Shown: positions 17,282-25,232 of the stretch, one piece after another | Layout: each line of letters begins with the position of its first letter | Position numbering within the stretch: position 1 is the stretch's first letter | Source of the DNA: Anaerolineales bacterium | GTDB taxonomy: Bacteria > Chloroflexota > Anaerolineae > Anaerolineales > Anaerolineaceae | Assembly (NCBI GenBank): GCA_020060485.1 | Contig: JAGVAB010000158.1 | Span: forward strand, 1-64,000 | Length of the DNA: 64,000 nt | Reading direction: 5' to 3' | The notes under the pieces: generated by a model | The model's input: only the letters and a program-made list of their open reading frames with translations | Told to the model about the DNA's origin: nothing | Databases searched by the model: none | Translations under genes and position numbers: made by a program

Positions 17282-18262
17282 TCATCGTTGTCTGGACTTG
17301 AATGCGTTGTCCATCAGTACTGCGAGGATGATGACCAATCCTTTAACCAATATCTGCACGTGGTACTGTGCGCCAAGCAGCGACATACCGTTGTTGAGCG
17401 CAGCCATGATCAAACAACCGCCCAGCGTTCCCCAAATTGAACCGACTCCGCCAGAAATTGCTGTTCCACCAAGAATAACGCCCGAGATACTGTCCAACGC
17501 AAGGTCAGAGCCTGCACTTGGCAATCCGGAATTCATAAGCGCAGCGAGTATCAGGCCGGATATGAAAGCGTACAATGCACTCATTGTGTAAGCCGCTATT
17601 TTCACACGGCTGATGTCTATACCGGCTACCCTTGCCGCTTCCGGGTTGCCGCCAATACTGCGCACATAGAATCCAAACTTGGTTTGGGTGAAGAGAAACC
17701 AGGATACTAGAAAAACAAACAGCGATATGATGACAGGTGAAGGAATAATCCCGAATAACCGGCCATTACCCAATATGTCCGCAAAATATGGTATTACAAT
17801 CGGCACTGGTTTGCCTGTTGTAAGCGTAAGTGCAATACCCCTATAGATGTTAAGCGTAGCCAGGGTCACAAGGAAGGGTTCAATCTTTCCTTTTACAGAG
17901 ACGAACCCGTTGAAGAAACCAAGGAGCATGGCTGCGAGCATCACGATAAGCAGTGCCGGAATTGCAGGCATTAGCCCGCCCCTTACAAGTAGTGCGAAAC
18001 CGACACCTACAACAGCAGCAGTTGAGCCCACGGAAAGGTCCAGCCCTCCCAGTGTGATGATAAACGTCATGCCCAATCCGGCTATGAGTACATAGCTCAT
18101 ATTCTTCATTATCGAGAGCAGGTTTGAAGGATTGATGAAAACCGGCTTTAAAAAGGAAAATATGGCCATGAGCACCACTAAGATCAAGATCGTACGGTAT
18201 CTTATGAGGATTTTTCCGATTGTCAATCTGGATGTCTGGGCAGTATTAGCTTGTGTTTGCAT
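17282..18262 (-). CDS. RbsC-type sugar ABC transporter permease
   Basis: 326 residues with about eight to ten hydrophobic segments. The RbsC family signatures are present: GGLDLSVGS near residue 72, GKIEPFLVTLATLNIYRG near 125, SIGGNPEAARVAGI near 210 and GVILGGTAISGGVGS near 265. It forms the membrane channel of a ribose/xylose/galactose-type importer, working as a homodimer with the fused ATPase encoded 35 nt upstream. ATG at 18,262 has GGAGG about 11 nt before it. Confidence 0.92.
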   Translation of the reverse strand: MQTQANTAQTSRLTIGKILIRYRTILILVVLMAIFSFLKPVFINPSNLLSIMKNMSYVLIAGLGMTFIITLGGLDLSVGSTAAVVGVGFALLVRGGLMPAIPALLIVMLAAMLLGFFNGFVSVKGKIEPFLVTLATLNIYRGIALTLTTGKPVPIVIPYFADILGNGRLFGIIPSPVIISLFVFLVSWFLFTQTKFGFYVRSIGGNPEAARVAGIDISRVKIAAYTMSALYAFISGLILAALMNSGLPSAGSDLALDSISGVILGGTAISGGVGSIWGTLGGCLIMAALNNGMSLLGAQYHVQILVKGLVIILAVLMDNAFKSRQR

Positions 18263-18297
18263 CGATATATATAACCTCCGAATGGTTTGGTGGACGC

Positions 18298-19803
18298 CTA
18301 TTGGATCTTCTGAGTGGCCAGGCTCATGACACGCTCTTGAGTCGTCTCTTCTTTTGATATGATCCCTTTCATCCGCCCTTCTTGCATTACCATGATTCTG
18401 TCTGCCACACTGATGAGCTCGGGCAGCTCGGAGGAGACTATCACAATTGCTGTACCTCGCGCGGCAAGTTCTCCCATGATTGTATAAATCTCTGTTTTTG
18501 CTCCTATGTCAATGCCGCGGGTAGGTTCATCAAAGAAGATTATGTCTGGAGAGCAATCCAGCCATTTGGCAAGCGCAACCTTTTGTTGGTTTCCACCCGA
18601 GAGCGAACCGACTATTTGCTCGATCCTGCTGACTCTTATATTCAGAGTTTTCCGGTGACGGTTGGCAAAAGCTTTGAGCTTTGACCAATTCAGGTACCCG
18701 GCGAATGATGGCTGTTGCGCGTTGAGCATATTTATGTTCTCGTGTACCGGAAGGCATAGTACCAAACCAGACTTCTTTCTGTCCTCGGTAACAAAAGCAA
18801 TTTTGTTCTTGATTGCCTGCCGCGGGTTCTTTGGGTGAAACTCATTGCCATTAAGGAATATCTTTCCATCTGTTATTGGTCGCATTCCAAAAAGCGTTTC
18901 GAGTGTTTCGGTTCTCCTTGAGCCAATCAGACCACCGATGCCAAAGATTTCGCCTTTGTGCACTTCAAAGGAAATCCCCTTCAATGATTCTCCGCTGGCC
19001 AAGTTCTCCACTCTTAGAACGACGTCACCAATTGGAACCTCCCGCTTGGGGTATACATTTGTTAGTTCGCGGCCGACCATCATAGTGATCAGGTCGTTTT
19101 CGGTGACGTCTGAGTTGTTAACCGTGCCCACCAGCTCCCCATCCCGTAGAACCGTAATTCGATCTGCTATACCACCAATTTCATGTAGTCTATGGGATAT
19201 ATAGATGATCGCGACACCGTTAGCTCTCAAACCACGGATAATATCCATCAGCTTGTCAGCATCATTTTGCGATATGGATGACGTTGGTTCATCCATTAGA
19301 ACGATTTTTGCATTGGAAGTGAAAGCTTTAGCGATCTCCACTACTTGCTGCTGTGCAATGGACAGGTCCTTAACAAGCCAGTTAGGGTCTATCTCACTCT
19401 GATCTAACTCTTTCAGTGCCCGGACAGCGATGGCTTGGTATTCTTGCCTTCTTTGCAAGAAGCCTTTGAAGAGGTTTTGTTTATCCAGAACAATATTCTC
19501 GGCCACAGTCATATGGGGGCACAGGGTCAATTCCTGATAAATTGTATTTATGGATGCATCTATTGCATCCTTGGGACTTCTAAAAGTTACTGACCGACCA
19601 TCAATTAGCATTTCGCCGCCATCGTCTGGCTGGTGATACCCGCTTAAAATCTTAATCAATGTGGATTTTCCAGCACCGTTTTCACCCAGCAAAGCATGGA
19701 CTTCACCTCTCCTCACACTCATATTGACGTTCTTGAGGGCAACGACGCCAGGGAATGTTTTGCTGATGTTCCTTAGTTCCAGTATGTTCTCACTCAAGCT
19801 CAT
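18298..19803 (-). CDS. RbsA-type sugar ABC transporter ATP-binding protein (two ABC domains)
   Basis: 501 residues, two fused ABC cassettes as in RbsA/XylG/MglA. Domain 1 has Walker A GENGAGKST near residue 40, a signature degenerated to LSIAQQQ, and Walker B VLMDEP. Domain 2 lacks a canonical Walker A (GGLIGSRRTE), as is usual, and has LSGGNQQK and IFFDEPTRGID. It powers sugar import with the downstream permease and binding protein. ATG at 19,803 has AGGAGG 5 nt upstream and is preferred over a GTG six bases earlier. Confidence 0.93.
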   Translation of the reverse strand: MSLSENILELRNISKTFPGVVALKNVNMSVRRGEVHALLGENGAGKSTLIKILSGYHQPDDGGEMLIDGRSVTFRSPKDAIDASINTIYQELTLCPHMTVAENIVLDKQNLFKGFLQRRQEYQAIAVRALKELDQSEIDPNWLVKDLSIAQQQVVEIAKAFTSNAKIVLMDEPTSSISQNDADKLMDIIRGLRANGVAIIYISHRLHEIGGIADRITVLRDGELVGTVNNSDVTENDLITMMVGRELTNVYPKREVPIGDVVLRVENLASGESLKGISFEVHKGEIFGIGGLIGSRRTETLETLFGMRPITDGKIFLNGNEFHPKNPRQAIKNKIAFVTEDRKKSGLVLCLPVHENINMLNAQQPSFAGYLNWSKLKAFANRHRKTLNIRVSRIEQIVGSLSGGNQQKVALAKWLDCSPDIIFFDEPTRGIDIGAKTEIYTIMGELAARGTAIVIVSSELPELISVADRIMVMQEGRMKGIISKEETTQERVMSLATQKIQ

Positions 19804-19881
19804 CCACACCTCCTACGAATTGGTTCCCAAAACAAATACATAGATCGTTTCCATGAATCGCGGTGCCTCCGCGCCTGGCGA

Positions 19882-20628
19882 CTATTGTTTGTCATTCTGC
19901 ACCGGTGGCAAAAGACGGTAGGCCTTATGATTCGGCCAGGTCTGCACAACCCGGAAGGCTTCGGCGTATTTACAACCGCATTGAAACCCCCGCATCTTGT
20001 TGGTGACCGTTACATACTCGAACCAATCCTTGATCCCGAACTGTTTTTCCAGAAAATCACCATGCTGGCTCTCATGCTTGCGAAATGCCTCCAACTTTTG
20101 TTCGAACTCCCCTGTGATGTCTACATAATAATCCGGGGGAGCCACGCGGGTCATTCCGGTTGTCTCCGCACGGAAAATTGTGGGGATACGATCAATGGGC
20201 GGATATTTAGTATCAGCGATATTGGCAACACTGGCCCAGATCGCAGCCCGGCATACCAGTTCGCCAACATTCGAATGATCGTGGACATAATCGTCCCGGT
20301 CGAGTGTAATGATCACATCTGGATTGGTTTGCCGGATCAGGTCCACGTATCTCTTCCAGGTGGAATCGTCCATCCAGATACCCGCATCCTTGTAGTCCCA
20401 ATGGATCAACTCAGCCCCGATCACATCTGCTGCTCTCTGCGCCTCCACTGCCCGAATTGCTTCTATCTCTGGACCAGTGTGGATCTTGGAGCCCACGTTG
20501 CCGGTACAGGCAATTGCCATGTACACCTTATGCCCCTCTTTGACGTAACGGATTAGCGTGCCAGCGCAAAATACTTCGATATCGTCTGGGTGTGCAGTAG
20601 CCGCTAAGACTGTGAGCTTTTTTGACAT
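19882..20628 (-). CDS. PIG-L (LmbE) family deacetylase, copy 1
   Basis: 248 residues. The zinc-binding AHPDD motif sits at residues 12-16 and the second metal site is DYVHDHSN (H116, H118). Family members remove acetyl or other acyl groups from N-acylated sugars (GlcNAc-PI, GlcNAc-inositol, chitobiose). It is a close relative of the gene immediately upstream at 20,654-21,403, with the same MSKKLTVL start and the same WPNHK-YRLLPPVQ end, so the pair arose by tandem duplication. ATG at 20,628 has GGGAG about 11 nt upstream. Probably cytoplasmic and acting on the imported sugar. Confidence 0.87.
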   Translation of the reverse strand: MSKKLTVLAATAHPDDIEVFCAGTLIRYVKEGHKVYMAIACTGNVGSKIHTGPEIEAIRAVEAQRAADVIGAELIHWDYKDAGIWMDDSTWKRYVDLIRQTNPDVIITLDRDDYVHDHSNVGELVCRAAIWASVANIADTKYPPIDRIPTIFRAETTGMTRVAPPDYYVDITGEFEQKLEAFRKHESQHGDFLEKQFGIKDWFEYVTVTNKMRGFQCGCKYAEAFRVVQTWPNHKAYRLLPPVQNDKQ

Positions 20629-20653
20629 ATACGTCAGACTCCCTTACCAAATC

Positions 20654-21403
20654 CTAGTCACGAGATCCTAATTGGACAGGTGGCAGCAAGCGATATGGCT
20701 TGTGGTTGGGCCAGGTCTGCACTACCCGGAACGCTTCGGCGTATTTGCAGCCACACTGGAAGCCGCGTAATTTATTGGCTGTCTCCAGAGCATCGAACCA
20801 ATCCGTAACACCGAACTGCTTTTCCAGGAAATCACCATGCTGGCTCTTGTGTTGTTGGAAGGCTAACATCTTCTGATCGAATTCCTCGGTAATATCCACA
20901 TAATGGTCAGGTGAAGCCACGCGTGTCATACCAATTGTCTCAAAATAAAACACGGTTGGAATGTGATCGATCGGCGGCAATGTGCTTTCAGGAATATTGG
21001 AAACACTGGCCCAGATGGCTGCCCGATACGCCAGTTCGCCGACATTGGAATGGTCGTGGACATAATCATCGCGATCATGTGTAAGGATCACATCCGGGTT
21101 GGTACGCCGAATGAGGTCAACAAATGTGATCCAATGCTGATGGTCGAGCCAGACATCCGCATCCTTGTAGCCAAGCATGATCAGCTCAGCGCCAATCACA
21201 TCAGCGCCTTTCTGCGCCTCAACAGCACGAATCGCCTCAGTCTCTGGTCCAGTTTGAGTTTTGGAGCCCACGTTGCCCGTACAGGCAATCGCCATATATA
21301 CTTTATGGCCTTCTTTGACATAACGAATGAGGGTGCCAGCACATTGCAACTCAATATCATCAGGATGTGCGGATACACATAATACAGTCAACTTTTTAGA
21401 CAT
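20654..21403 (-). CDS. PIG-L (LmbE) family deacetylase, copy 2
   Basis: 249 residues, AHPDD at 12-16 and DYVHDHSN near 114-121, as in its neighbour. It differs in the substrate-side segments (for example LGYKDADVW against WDYKDAGIW, and FYFETIGM against FRAETTGM), which suggests related but different substrates rather than a recent copy. ATG at 21,403 has AGGAGG 8 nt upstream, the strongest ribosome site in this part of the cluster. The 183-nt gap upstream could hold a separate promoter; it contains the palindrome AACAATTGTT at 21,498-21,507. Confidence 0.87.
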   Translation of the reverse strand: MSKKLTVLCVSAHPDDIELQCAGTLIRYVKEGHKVYMAIACTGNVGSKTQTGPETEAIRAVEAQKGADVIGAELIMLGYKDADVWLDHQHWITFVDLIRRTNPDVILTHDRDDYVHDHSNVGELAYRAAIWASVSNIPESTLPPIDHIPTVFYFETIGMTRVASPDHYVDITEEFDQKMLAFQQHKSQHGDFLEKQFGVTDWFDALETANKLRGFQCGCKYAEAFRVVQTWPNHKPYRLLPPVQLGSRD

Positions 21404-21586
21404 ATTAACTACCTCCTGAAAAAATCTGGTTTAATCGGCTCATAACCAATGGGGAAAAAAGTTTTTAAAATCTTTGTTTGCAGTATCTCCTCTCAAGAAC
21501 AATTGTTGTAAACTACCAAGTAATATTCCTCTCGGAAAAATTACCAGATAGATTTCTATCATAGTGAAAAAACACATCCTTCCATA

Positions 21587-22456
21587 TTAATTTTCAGGTT
21601 GTAAATCACTCCAGGCATCGGAGATCCAACCTGCCAGGGTTGCACGAGCCTGGCAGGCTGAATTTATTGGATCGCCCATGGGATCAAAATGTGCCCACAT
21701 CTCCATCACCAGAGGACCAGTAAAACCCATATGAGCTAACAAACGAAAAGTCTCTTGAAACCGGACTATCCCTTTCCCAAGCGGGACTCCGCGCAGCTCA
21801 CCCTTGCGGATATCCTTGACATGTACACCCACCAGGTGACCATTAGTCAAGGGAAGTTGTTCAAGCGGGTCGTAACCTGCTGCGGTCATATTGCCTATGT
21901 CAGGGTACACCTGAAACCATGGGGAATTGAGCGTTTTAACAAAACGCATTGCTTTATCAACCGAATCAACCCGCTCGCAATCGACGTTCTCCAAAGCCAA
22001 CAGCATTCCGGCGGTACTCGCCCACTTGACTCCAGTTCGTAGTCCTTCCAGGAATTTCGCCTGTGTATCAGCATTACTTGGCTCATAAAAAACATCATAT
22101 CCCATGATCTGGATGACCCGCACTCCCAAATCAGCAGCCAATTCGATTGACCTATGAAGGATATCCAATCCCTGATTGCGTAGATCGGGTGAAGCGCTGC
22201 CGAGCGGGAATTTCCGGTGAGCACTAATGCCCATTCCCCAAATTGGCATTCCGGTATTGAAGACCGCCTGCCGAAGGGCCGCCCTATCGGAGTGCGACCA
22301 ATTCAGACGATCCAGACGTTTTGAACTTTCGTCAATTGACATTTCCACAAAATCATATCCGGCCAGTTTGGCAGAAGTCAGAATCTGTTCCCAAGAATAC
22401 TCATCCGGGAAAGCCTTCTCGTATATACCTACAGGAATTTTATGTAAAGAGAACAT
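21587..22456 (-). CDS. L-ribulose-5-phosphate/L-xylulose-5-phosphate 3-epimerase (UlaE/SgbU-like)
   Basis: 289 residues, a TIM-barrel sugar-phosphate epimerase. It follows the E. coli UlaE pattern along its length: IPVGIYEKAFP at the start, GYDFVEMSIDE near 33, RLDRLNWS near 48, ISAHRKFPLGS near 78, GLDILHRSIELAADLGVRVI near 97, WFQVYPDIGNMTA near 180, LVGVHVKDIRKGELRGVPLG near 208 and LVMEMWA near 247. UlaE interconverts L-xylulose 5-phosphate and L-ribulose 5-phosphate. ATG at 22,456 has AAGGCGG upstream. The next gene upstream in the operon is the 4-epimerase acting on its product. Confidence 0.88.
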   Translation of the reverse strand: MFSLHKIPVGIYEKAFPDEYSWEQILTSAKLAGYDFVEMSIDESSKRLDRLNWSHSDRAALRQAVFNTGMPIWGMGISAHRKFPLGSASPDLRNQGLDILHRSIELAADLGVRVIQIMGYDVFYEPSNADTQAKFLEGLRTGVKWASTAGMLLALENVDCERVDSVDKAMRFVKTLNSPWFQVYPDIGNMTAAGYDPLEQLPLTNGHLVGVHVKDIRKGELRGVPLGKGIVRFQETFRLLAHMGFTGPLVMEMWAHFDPMGDPINSACQARATLAGWISDAWSDLQPEN

Positions 22457-22659
22457 CTTCCAGCCGCCTTATGGAAAAACCTGCTGTTTCGTCCACAGCA
22501 AAATTGTAAAATTATTCCCCACCTGTTGAAACAAACAGCCACCCTTTGGATTCATGATGGCAGGATGAAAGTCAATGCCGGGTAGTTAAACATTTTCAAT
22601 AATTGGTTCAGCAAAGTTTCAACCTTTTCAAGAATGGTGACAGGGGTTATCAGAAAGAC

Positions 22660-23310
22660 TTATTCTTCTTTTTGCCCGTAGATTGTATGGTATATGTTCT
22701 GAAATTCTGCTATCTGTTCATGGGTTAATTCGATCGGATCACCATGCAGGGAAGCAAAATGGGCAATTTTCGCCAGGTCTTCCACTTCTACTGCATCGAT
22801 GGTAGCCTGCCAGACAGTAGATGCAATGGTGTAGACTCCATGGTTCTGCATGATGATCGCCGAGCATTTACCGATCTTGCGAATGATCTCCGAACCGATA
22901 TCTTCACCTCCTACAGCAGCATAACCGCCGATTGGTATTTCTCCGCCAAGAAGTGCCGCCGACGTCATGACTGCCGGAATCGGACGGCCTAGTACGGCAA
23001 ATATGCATGCATAGGGTGAATGGGTGTGGACGATACCAAAGATATCCGATCGCTTCTGGTACAGATACAAGTGAGTTTCGGTATCGCTGGAGGGTCGCAA
23101 AGTACCCTCCAGTATTTTTCCATTGCAGTCCATTACCAACAGATCGGAAGGTGTCAAACGGTCGTAGCGAAAACCGGTGGGTTTGATCACGATATAGCCA
23201 GTATCGGGGTCACGGCCGCTGACTGTCCCACTGTGCATCGTCACCAGACGATTTTTGGGCAGTTCCAATAGAGATTCATAGACTTCCTGGCGCAATTTTT
23301 CAAGCATCAT
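22660..23310 (-). CDS. L-ribulose-5-phosphate 4-epimerase family protein (AraD/UlaF-like)
   Basis: 216 residues of the class II aldolase/AraD family. Zinc ligands appear as HTHS (about residues 95-98) and MQNHGV (about 155), with SGRDPDTGYIVIKPTG near 30 and SSDTETHLYLY near 75, as in AraD/UlaF. The enzyme converts L-ribulose 5-phosphate to D-xylulose 5-phosphate, feeding the pentose phosphate pathway. Tandem ATGs at 23,310/23,307 follow AAGGA. Fuculose-phosphate aldolases share the fold, but the adjoining UlaE-like gene favours the epimerase role. Confidence 0.85.
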   Translation of the reverse strand: MMLEKLRQEVYESLLELPKNRLVTMHSGTVSGRDPDTGYIVIKPTGFRYDRLTPSDLLVMDCNGKILEGTLRPSSDTETHLYLYQKRSDIFGIVHTHSPYACIFAVLGRPIPAVMTSAALLGGEIPIGGYAAVGGEDIGSEIIRKIGKCSAIIMQNHGVYTIASTVWQATIDAVEVEDLAKIAHFASLHGDPIELTHEQIAEFQNIYHTIYGQKEE

Positions 23311-23368
23311 ACTTTTTGTCCTTTCGTTAATTCTCTAGCCTTCCCGGAGGAAGACCAAGTGTTTGAGT

Positions 23369-24202
23369 TTATCGCACGTATCCGCCTAAACCGCCGCCAT
23401 CAATGACAAGGGCATTGCCAGTCATTTTGGCTGAACGGTCGCTGGCGAGAAAGACGGCCAGTTCTGCTATTTCACTGGGGTCGATAATTACACCCAATGC
23501 ATTATTTTTCTTATACTCTTCTTCCAATAATTCAGGATCAAAACCATGGATGTGCGCCCGGGCAGTCCGCAGCTCCGCTGTCCACATATTACTGCCCCCG
23601 AAGACCGCTCCAGGTAGAATACTGTTGGCGCGAATGTGATATTGCCCGAACTCATTGGCAATGGTGCGGGCCATCTGCAACTGTGCTGCCTTCGAAGAAT
23701 TGTAGGCAAGAAAGTGCTTGCTAGGTTTGAGAGAATTATCGCTGTTGATAAAAACCAATGTCCCGCCATCAGGCTGGTTTTTGAATACCTTAATTGCTTC
23801 ACGGGAGATCAGAAAACTTCCAGTGCAGTTGACGTTCATCACCCAGTTCCACTGCTCCAGGGTGCACTCGTCGGAAGGGACGCTAACCGATACGCCAGCA
23901 TTATTCACTGCGATGTTCAACCTGCCAAAGTGTTCAGCGATGGTTTTTATGGCCGATACAACATCTGCTTCGTTTGTAATGTCGCAAGGCACTGGCAAGA
24001 CCTGTGCAGATGCATCCACTTGCAGAAGTTCAGCACGGGTTTGATTTAACTTCTCGATATTCATATCCACCATGGCCACCAACGCTTTCTCTTTCAGGAA
24101 TCGGCGGGTAATCGCCATGCCAATTCCAGAAGCAGCGCCAGTGATCAAGGCTACCTTTCCCGCTAACTCCCCATCTTTTCTATCATTAGAATCAATGCCC
24201 AT
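23369..24202 (-). CDS. Short-chain dehydrogenase/reductase
   Basis: 277 residues, classical SDR. The cofactor motif is TGAASGIG (about residues 21-28), NNAG near 105 stabilises the core, and the catalytic residues are S in INSDNS (about 160) and YNSSK (about 172-176). D after VAMV at the end of beta-2 suggests NAD rather than NADP. It resembles sugar-alcohol dehydrogenases such as the dehydrogenase half of rhamnulose aldolase/dehydrogenase fusions. ATG at 24,202 has GGGAG 8 nt upstream and lies 2 nt after the regulator gene, so the two are co-transcribed. Substrate unknown; a sugar or sugar phosphate is likely. Confidence 0.85.
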   Translation of the reverse strand: MGIDSNDRKDGELAGKVALITGAASGIGMAITRRFLKEKALVAMVDMNIEKLNQTRAELLQVDASAQVLPVPCDITNEADVVSAIKTIAEHFGRLNIAVNNAGVSVSVPSDECTLEQWNWVMNVNCTGSFLISREAIKVFKNQPDGGTLVFINSDNSLKPSKHFLAYNSSKAAQLQMARTIANEFGQYHIRANSILPGAVFGGSNMWTAELRTARAHIHGFDPELLEEEYKKNNALGVIIDPSEIAELAVFLASDRSAKMTGNALVIDGGGLGGYVR

Positions 24203-24204
24203 TA

Positions 24205-25008
24205 TTAAACTCCCTGATTCGATCGATAAATATAAAATCTGAAGTCATCCGACACGTAATATTCGTCAGACAACGCCACCGGTTCTTCGTTAAAATCAAA
24301 ATCCACCTGTTCAATGTGCAGAATATTGCTGCCAACGCAAATTTGAAGCTTATCGGCGATGTACTGTTCAGCAGAAAGAGGGCTAATCCAGGCAATGCCA
24401 TGGTGTATTTCCAGCGAAAGTTTCTGTCGCAGGAAACCGTAGACCGATTGTTGCTCTTGGATATGATTTTCTAATTCTTCCAGAGGAATATCACCACTGG
24501 GTGAATGAAATAGGCTGAGAGGCATGACGTCCACGGTAAAGACCGCTCGATGATCATTAGCCAACCTAACACGCTCGATTACCAGGGTTGGAGTCCCCAA
24601 TTCGATTGAAAGTTGAGCTGACACCCGTTCGCTCGCCGGCCGAGTGGTTATCAATAATTCTGAACAGCCTGGTTCTGCCCCGGAAGAGCGGATCATTTGT
24701 GTGACACCGGAGTTAAGACTCAAGTTGTTGTAGGTAGGCGGGTTCTTTGTTACAAAAGTACCCACCCCCCACCGGCGCTGGATGAACCCCCCTTGCTCCA
24801 AAATGGCCAAAGCTGAACGAACTGTGGAGCGGCTTATGTTGAGATAAGCAGCCAGGTCAGGCTCATTGGGTAGTTGGGTTTCTGGAGGCAGGTCGCCGTC
24901 CATGATCTTTTTGCGCAGATAATCAATCACCCGTTGGACTAAAAGTGTACCTTCTTGAGCATCTTTGGTCCATTGATTATTCGGTTCAAGTATGGCCGAA
25001 AAGTCCAT
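24205..25008 (-). CDS. GntR-family regulator with UTRA domain (HutC-type)
   Basis: 267 residues. The winged HTH (about 20-95) reads LPNEPDLAAYLNISRSTVRS then GGFIQRRWGVGTFV, typical of GntR. The C-terminal UTRA ligand domain has RVRLANDHRAVFTVDVMP and ends with HIEQVDFDFNEEPVALSDEY. Such regulators are usually repressors released by a sugar phosphate. First gene of the minus-strand island operon and divergent from the aminotransferase gene, so it probably controls both transcripts through the operators at 25,021-25,035 and 25,180-25,196. Confidence 0.9.
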   Translation of the reverse strand: MDFSAILEPNNQWTKDAQEGTLLVQRVIDYLRKKIMDGDLPPETQLPNEPDLAAYLNISRSTVRSALAILEQGGFIQRRWGVGTFVTKNPPTYNNLSLNSGVTQMIRSSGAEPGCSELLITTRPASERVSAQLSIELGTPTLVIERVRLANDHRAVFTVDVMPLSLFHSPSGDIPLEELENHIQEQQSVYGFLRQKLSLEIHHGIAWISPLSAEQYIADKLQICVGSNILHIEQVDFDFNEEPVALSDEYYVSDDFRFYIYRSNQGV

Positions 25009-25020
25009 GATTTTCCCGTA

Positions 25021-25035
25021 AGAGGTATGACATCT
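25021..25035. promoter_or_regulatory. Candidate GntR operator O2 (gntR side)
   Basis: The plus-strand 15-mer starting AGAGGTATGAC matches the minus-strand form of operator O1 (AGTTGTATGACAACT) at 12 of 15 positions. It lies just after the predicted start of the gntR operon transcript, suggesting autoregulation. Confidence 0.5.
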
Positions 25036-25046
25036 AATTTGTAATT

Positions 25047-25075
25047 ATATTAACCAAAAACAATATTTTTGTCAA
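25047..25075 (-). promoter_or_regulatory. Promoter of the gntR-led island operon
   Basis: Minus strand TTGACA (25,075-25,070), 17-bp spacer, TAATAT (25,052-25,047). Perfect -35 box, -10 matches four of six; start predicted near 25,040. Confidence 0.55.
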
Positions 25076-25127
25076 TAACCAACTAATTTCTAGCGATATT
25101 TCTGTATTTCGTAAAAATATACAGGCC

Positions 25128-25156
25128 TTGACATGACAATTTCTAATTGCTATACT
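25128..25156 (+). promoter_or_regulatory. Promoter of the aminotransferase-VOC transcript
   Basis: TTGACA at 25,128-25,133, 17-bp spacer, TATACT at 25,151-25,156. A near-consensus sigma-70-type promoter, divergent from the gntR promoter. Predicted start near 25,163. Confidence 0.7.
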
Positions 25157-25179
25157 ATTGCTATCTAAAACCCTGATGT

Positions 25180-25196
25180 TAGTTGTCATACAACTA
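25180..25196. promoter_or_regulatory. Candidate GntR operator O1
   Basis: Perfect 17-bp palindrome TAGTTGT-cat-ACAACTA, placed about 17-33 nt after the predicted start of the aminotransferase transcript. The spacing and symmetry suit a dimeric GntR protein; a related site lies at 25,021-25,035. Confidence 0.6.
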
Positions 25197-25232
25197 TGGA
25201 TTGATAAATGTTGCATTAAAGGAGAAAATGTC

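Noticed and set aside
21498..21507. AACAATTGTT palindrome upstream of the PIG-L pair as a third GntR site
   Set aside because: It shares only TTGT/ACAA with the operators and short AT palindromes are common.
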